A stretch of 64,000 bases of DNA from Anoplolepis gracilipes (Eukaryota; Arthropoda; Insecta; Hymenoptera; Formicidae), in assembly GCF_047496725.1 (NCBI RefSeq), contig NC_132982.1, positions 1,425,001 to 1,489,000 of the forward strand. The letters run 5' to 3'. The notes beneath the pieces were generated by a model that was given only the letters and a program-made list of their open reading frames with translations, ran no database searches and was not told the origin of the DNA. A program made the translations under genes and the position numbers. Shown here in pieces: positions 59,856 to 64,000 of this stretch. The stretch's first letter is position 1, and the number at the start of each line of letters is the position of its first letter.

Positions 59856-60100
59856 TTACCGAGGTAATTTTTGTACAAGGACTAGGTAATTCAGCGGCAA
59901 TCCAAACAAAATTTTGGGTAATCCAAGGTAATTTTTTGTAAATTAAAATAATCTTTAGCGTTCTCAGGTAATCTTGGGTAATCTAATAGGAAATCCTAAG
60001 TAATCTAAGAGTGATATCAAATAATTTGTAGATAATTCTAAGTATTCTTAAAGTAGCCTCAGATAATCTTAGATAATCTAAGGTAATCTTTGATTTTGAA
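59856..60100. repeat. left subterminal GGTAATCT-type array of S
   Basis: More than fifteen imperfect units of about 10-12 bp, e.g. AGGTAATCTTGGGTAATCTA, decaying into TAGATAATTC and CTCAGATAAT. Subterminal short repeats often bind transposase in hAT and MULE-type elements. Confidence 0.7.
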
Positions 60101-61734
60101 GTTAGTGAACGTCATTGACGAGTATGTTGTACTTTTCTACAATAATATATATTTTCAATTGATTTTTGGAGTTGACGTAAAAAAATTTTTTATTACAATC
60201 TAGGAATTGTCATCGTTAGGTTTTCGTGATATCACATCTTGTAATGCTTTCTCTCTCAGGCTGCGAATACACGAGCGTTTAAAAATTACGAAATGCATTT
60301 TTATCTACAACTTTTGGTAAGCTATCGTCATTTAATGGTAAAATAAAAACTACATTACAATTTTTATATATTGAATATTCGAATACACCGGCAATTTCAG
60401 TCGCATCTTTGCTAATAATAAGCCAAACTAATTTAGGCAAATTTATTTGCGTTAAAAAGTCGCTTAGTTCTTGTTAAAAAAAGAAAATAATAATATCTTT
60501 TGCTGCTGAAAATAAAAAGGTTATCGTTATGATAAATAAAACACATTAAAGTAATAAAGTGAATATATATTATAAACAAATTAACTTTTATATTATTATG
60601 AATATCAAATAACAAGAAAAACAAAAATTATTAGAATACACTCGTTAATGTTATTACAATAAACATATCAAAAATAAAAAAAAGTATGAATTGTAACGAA
60701 AAAAAGATAAATATATTATTTAGGATAATCCAGTACTATCCTTGTATAATGTTATAGAGAAAAGAATCGGATATTTTTTATATTCGTCCCAAAGGCAGCA
60801 TTTTCTTTTTTATTTACTCTTAAGCTCGTCCCAATGGCGATATTTTTAGTTTCTCACCAATAGCGATTAGATTATATTTTCTATATCTTCGGATCGTCTC
60901 GATGTCGTTGTGCACAATTTCTATTTCTATTTCCGACAACAAAATGCAGTGGGACTTTGATCCGAGATGAATCTCTCACTAAGTAGAAACACAACTAATA
61001 TGTTAAGAATTTGGACCCAATGTCCTCTTTATCGCTTTATCACAGTAAAATAAAGAGCTTAAAATCTTCCTTTTCCTCTACACAAGCGGGCGCTCGCGAA
61101 ACTACTGCAACAATCGTCTCTACAACAACGCGCGGGCGTTACTCTCCAAGTTCTCTACAACAGCGCACAAGCATTACTCTCCAAGTTCCTTTTTTTTACT
61201 AAATACGCATATTAGAGCGCCAGTTTTTTTAAACAGATATTTAAAACGAAATTTATCTTTCCGAAGTAAATAATGGTTTGAATTTATTTCCCTGCTGATA
61301 GTCAATATAAATAGAATAATGCTACTCAAATTGGCGTGTAAAATTTCGTAAGTCAGACGTCCACCTATTATTTAAAATATAATGCAAAAAGAACTAAAAA
61401 TACAAGTATATAAGAATTGCGAAATGCATTTTTATCTACAATGAAAAGATATGTGCAAAATCTCTTAAAAGATTCTTCATTGATTATTCTTCGATTTTGG
61501 AATTGTTATAAATTGTTTCAAAAAACCGTCAATATTATTTAAAATCAAAACAAATTTTTTTTTAAGTTGTCGAGGTTTCTCGGCATGCTGAAAAACGCTT
61601 TCTTCAAAATACCATTTTCTTATACTATTTTTGAAATTTTATTAACAAAGAAAAAATATTGAATAATGAACATTTGATTTGGAGATATTATCTGTAATTT
61701 TCTTTTTAATCGATTTTATCGACTGTATTTTTCA
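60101..61734. other. left interior of transposon S, unassigned
   Basis: AT-rich. A GCGAAATGCATTTTTATCTA-type segment occurs at 60285-60310 and 61416-61440. Two 35-bp tandem units (CTACAACAACGCGCGGGCGT and CTACAACAGCGCACAAGCAT, each followed by TACTCTCCAAGTT) lie at about 61117-61190. The 63-codon frame over them (61011-61202) is not recognised. Confidence 0.45.
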
Positions 61735-62716
61735 CTAGATGATTTTTTTAGAGCTGTAATTTTAATACTGCATATTATCTTATTTTTTCCAGTACTATTT
61801 ACTAAAAAATTTGACAACCCAATATCCGAAATCGAGTAGAAATTATTTTCTTCTACAATCTCCGAAAGACCTCCAAATCTTCGAGATTGTTTTCTCGATT
61901 TCTTCGGTGTCTTCGATTGGAATTATTACTAAAATTTTTAAAGATGATCCTCGTTCTGATTTTTTATTTTGAGTAATATTCAAATCTTCACACAAATTTT
62001 TACTAGTATCAGTTTTTGAAAAATAGAACGTTAGTAAGGATGATTTTTTAACAGAAGTCTGAGATGTTACCGAAGTGTCGTTTTGAGTATGGCTTAAATG
62101 TTTAAAAAAATATTTGTAAAAATTACTTACCATCCATCTTGTACTTCTATTATTTTCGTTTTTATTGCACTTGATTAGTTTTATAAATGTAATGCAAAGA
62201 AAACAACTAACCGTAGCAAAAATAAGTTTTTATTCCCAACTTCAATTTTAATACAAATCTTATCTTAGATTTGATTTAATTTTAATATTTTTTGCTTTTT
62301 CCAATAAATCATCATTTTTATTCGTTTTGTATCTGATACCTTACTTATTTTTTGCTCTTCTATTTAGTCCAGTATAAATTTTTTAATTTTTTTTATTTCT
62401 GAATGTAAATCTATTGTCTTGATCTGTATAATTAAATCAGAGTTTTCCTCAGATAAATTGTCTTGTTTTTTTCTTTTATAGCAAAATTTCTTTTTATCAC
62501 CGACATTTTTATAATTATTATATTTTTTATAATTATTATATTTATATTATTATTATATTCTCCTATTATTTTAAACATTTCAGATTTTTTGGAAAACAAT
62601 GGACAATAATACTTCGCATAGTCTTTTTTATCCACTAAAAAATAAAGTTGCTCTCTTGCAAAGTTTTCTATTTCTTTAATGTCTTTTTCCTGAATCGAAA
62701 GAAAGAACACTTTCAC
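61735..62716 (-). pseudogene. unrecognised coding region of transposon S
   Basis: Minus-strand frames have protein-like composition rather than AT noise. 62716-62432 contains SIQEKDIKEIENFAREQLYF, then LVDKKDYAKYYCPLFSKKSE. After a shift near an ATT microsatellite it continues DNLSEENSDLIIQIKTIDLH, a possible coiled coil, to about 62370. The second region 62133-61843 contains SSLLTFYFSKTDTSKNLCED and LKILVIIPIEDTEEIEKTIS. One more shift extends it by RFGGLSEIVEENNFYSISDI to a stop near 61735. A donor-like ATG/GTAAGTAA at 62131 suggests an intron between the two. I do not recognise a transposase family or DDE triad. It could be a decayed transposase or an accessory protein. Confidence 0.4.
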
Positions 62717-63029
62717 TATAATATCTTGTTTCTTTTAACAGTTTGATTAAATAAATCTTGGCAAAATTTTTAATTTATTGTTAAAATTCATCAATGCTGT
62801 ATTTTCCGTGTTGATTTTAGCTGATAGTTCTCTCAACCGTCCGCAATCTTAATCAATCGACTTGCGCTAAGAATACAAAATCGGACTGTACTCCACACGC
62901 GTTTGGTTGTTTAGCGCATATGTATACCCGCCACCTTGAAAATCTAAAATCTATGTTCTCAAAGATATCTATTGTATCATAATGGTTTATAAAAATACTC
63001 TAGAATGATCTAAAGAAATAATACTTTAT

Positions 63030-63240
63030 GTACTCGTATAAGGTAATTTTAGATGAGCAAAATAAATTTGGAAAAATCTCAGATAATCTCAGAAAATATG
63101 ATGTAATTTTAAATATTCTAAGGTAATTTTGGGTAATATTAGGTACTATTAGGTAGTATTTAATAATTTGGAATAATTTGAGGTATTATTAGATAATCTT
63201 AAATAATCCAAGGTTTTTTAAAGGTAATCCGTATCAAAGG
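63030..63240. repeat. right subterminal GGTAATTT-type array of S
   Basis: Units such as AAGGTAATTTTGGGTAATAT and TAGGTACTATTAGGTAGTAT repeat for about 210 bp. The units point the same way as the left array, not inverted, unusual for subterminal repeats of a TIR element. Confidence 0.7.
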
Positions 63241-63414
63241 TAACTTTGTACACTATAACCGCTAATAACCAACCCCTCGCGTTCTACTAATGTATGCGAC
63301 ACATTAAGGCAACGTATTACTGCAAATTTATTTATTTAACATGCGATTTTCTATTGAATGAATCACTTAATATTAATTTTTATTAATGATATATATTTGC
63401 AATATTTTTATAAC

Positions 63415-63633
63415 ATACACACACACACACACACACACACACGGGGAAGTGCAAGGGGGGCCTTCGGCCCCCCTTCCCGCACCCACCCCGTCCACCTTGC
63501 TTCGCATATACGTTGCAAGACAAAACAAAGTTCACATGGGTTTGCAACTTTCCACGCGAAGCAAGGTGGAAGGGGTGGGTGTAAGAAGGGGGCCGAAAGC
63601 CTCTCTTGCACCCCCCCCCCGTGTGTGTGTGTT
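63415..63633. repeat. (AC)n-bounded GC-rich hairpin core of T
   Basis: (AC)n at 63415-63442 pairs with (GT)n at 63620-63631. Between them, GTGCAAGGGGGGCCTTCGGC and CACCTTGCTTCGC pair with GCGAAGCAAGGTGGAAGGGG and the complementary CTTGCACCCCCC. The 63455-63475 stretch is itself a GGGGGGCC-TTC-GGCCCCCC hairpin. It is the only strongly GC-rich piece in the last 6 kb. Confidence 0.85.
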
Positions 63634-64000
63634 ATGAAAATATTTAAAATATATATTATTAATAAACATTAATATCAAGTAATTCATACAACAGTATAGA
63701 TATCCCTCAAATAATGTAAACAAAAACTTTTTCCGTGTCGCACACATTAATAGGACGTAACCAAACCTTACTGGCATTATCAGTTTATAAAACCGAAAGA
63801 ACAGCATGAAAAATATAAAATTTCATTTTGTTATATCTCCTAAACCAATGCCGTCCCCCACTTAATTCTTGCGGGGAATTACTCAGAACAACTCCCCAAA
63901 CAATATATGTAAGTACCAAGAAAATCGGAGAGGTGTAACCTATGCATACATATTTACTAAATAAAGGAATAGTTTATTATAAAAGAATAGAAACCTAACA

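Larger units (their letters stand above)
59845..63279. mobile_element. 3.4-kb TIR transposon S with 8-bp target duplication
   Basis: Begins CGAGGAGTTGGTTA and ends with the inverse of CGAGGGGTTGGTTA. The flanking octamers CGTCCTAC (59837-59844) and CGTTCTAC (63280-63287) match at seven of eight positions. The empty-site reading is confirmed by the sister arm of T (CGTCCTATTAATGTGTGCGAC). An 8-bp duplication occurs in hAT, P, MULE and Merlin-type elements, but the CGAGG terminus fits none that I recall. Degenerate GGTAATCT arrays lie near both ends, and a minus-strand coding region lies at about 61.7-62.7 kb. Confidence 0.72.
59610..64000. mobile_element. palindromic element T, split by a 3.4-kb transposon and cut by the window end
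   Basis: Left arm 59610-59844 plus 63288-63440 is the inverse of the right arm 63630-63960 (shared GGCATTGGTTTAGGAGATAT, TTTTTCATGCTGTTC, ATGTATGCGACAC/GTGTGTGCGACAC). The match is continuous across the junction only if 59845-63287 is removed, so T was there first. The outer right end may extend beyond the window. The GC-rich hairpin at 63440-63630 is its centre. Confidence 0.8.

Noticed and set aside
63358..63807. Several overlapping frames of 67-104 codons at the window end
   Set aside because: They arise from the GC-rich hairpin and AC/GT repeats of element T and occur on both strands because the sequence is palindromic.

Overview
The window is AT-rich eukaryotic DNA without any complete host gene. 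The mix of relics (Copia, Penelope-like, DIRS-type, R1-type and pogo/Tc5-type elements, plus many TA-flanked palindromic miniature transposons) suggests an insect. A hymenopteran such as an ant is my best guess, but this is inference and no host gene confirms it. Nearly everything recognisable is mobile-element DNA, often one element inside another, in what looks like an intergenic region or long introns.

Layout. 1-11 kb: a Penelope-like (PLE) remnant with inverted ends, a fold-back element, decayed palindromic repeats, a TA-flanked MITE and a small GC-richer island near 5.5 kb. 11-14.6 kb: arms of a repeat here called family P, two TA-flanked palindromes (families G and H) and a broken pogo/Tc5-type transposase gene. 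14.6-29 kb: mostly AT-rich filler with microsatellites, a purine-rich island (17.6-18.4 kb), a hAT-type MITE with an exact 8-bp target duplication, and decayed repeats. 29-38 kb: a fold-back with PLE-type ends, a DIRS-type RT/RNase H relic, a second intact family-G palindrome, an R1-type LINE relic and a candidate host exon at 37.5 kb. 38.9-42.9 kb: a multi-unit fold-back hosting four smaller TIR elements. 44.4-50.1 kb: a nearly full-length but dead Copia element on the minus strand, with LTRs, PPT and a half-tRNA primer site, interrupted by two DNA transposons. 50.5-51.9 kb: a 5'-truncated PLE with a GIY-YIG endonuclease. 53.4-57.6 kb: a 3-kb nested palindrome and family-P elements that carry tRNA-like genes at or near their centres. 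57.6 kb: a second candidate host exon whose phase fits the 37.5-kb exon. 59.6 kb to the end: a palindromic element whose left arm is split by a 3.4-kb TIR transposon with an unrecognised coding region.

The most unusual systems are (1) palindromic family-P elements with an internal tRNA-like gene, (2) inverted PLE-type ends that repeatedly carry hammerhead-ribozyme-like cores, and (3) the 3.4-kb transposon with 8-bp target duplication, subterminal GGTAATCT-type arrays and an unidentified protein. All boundaries, similarities and domain calls were made by eye; none has been tested by alignment or database search.
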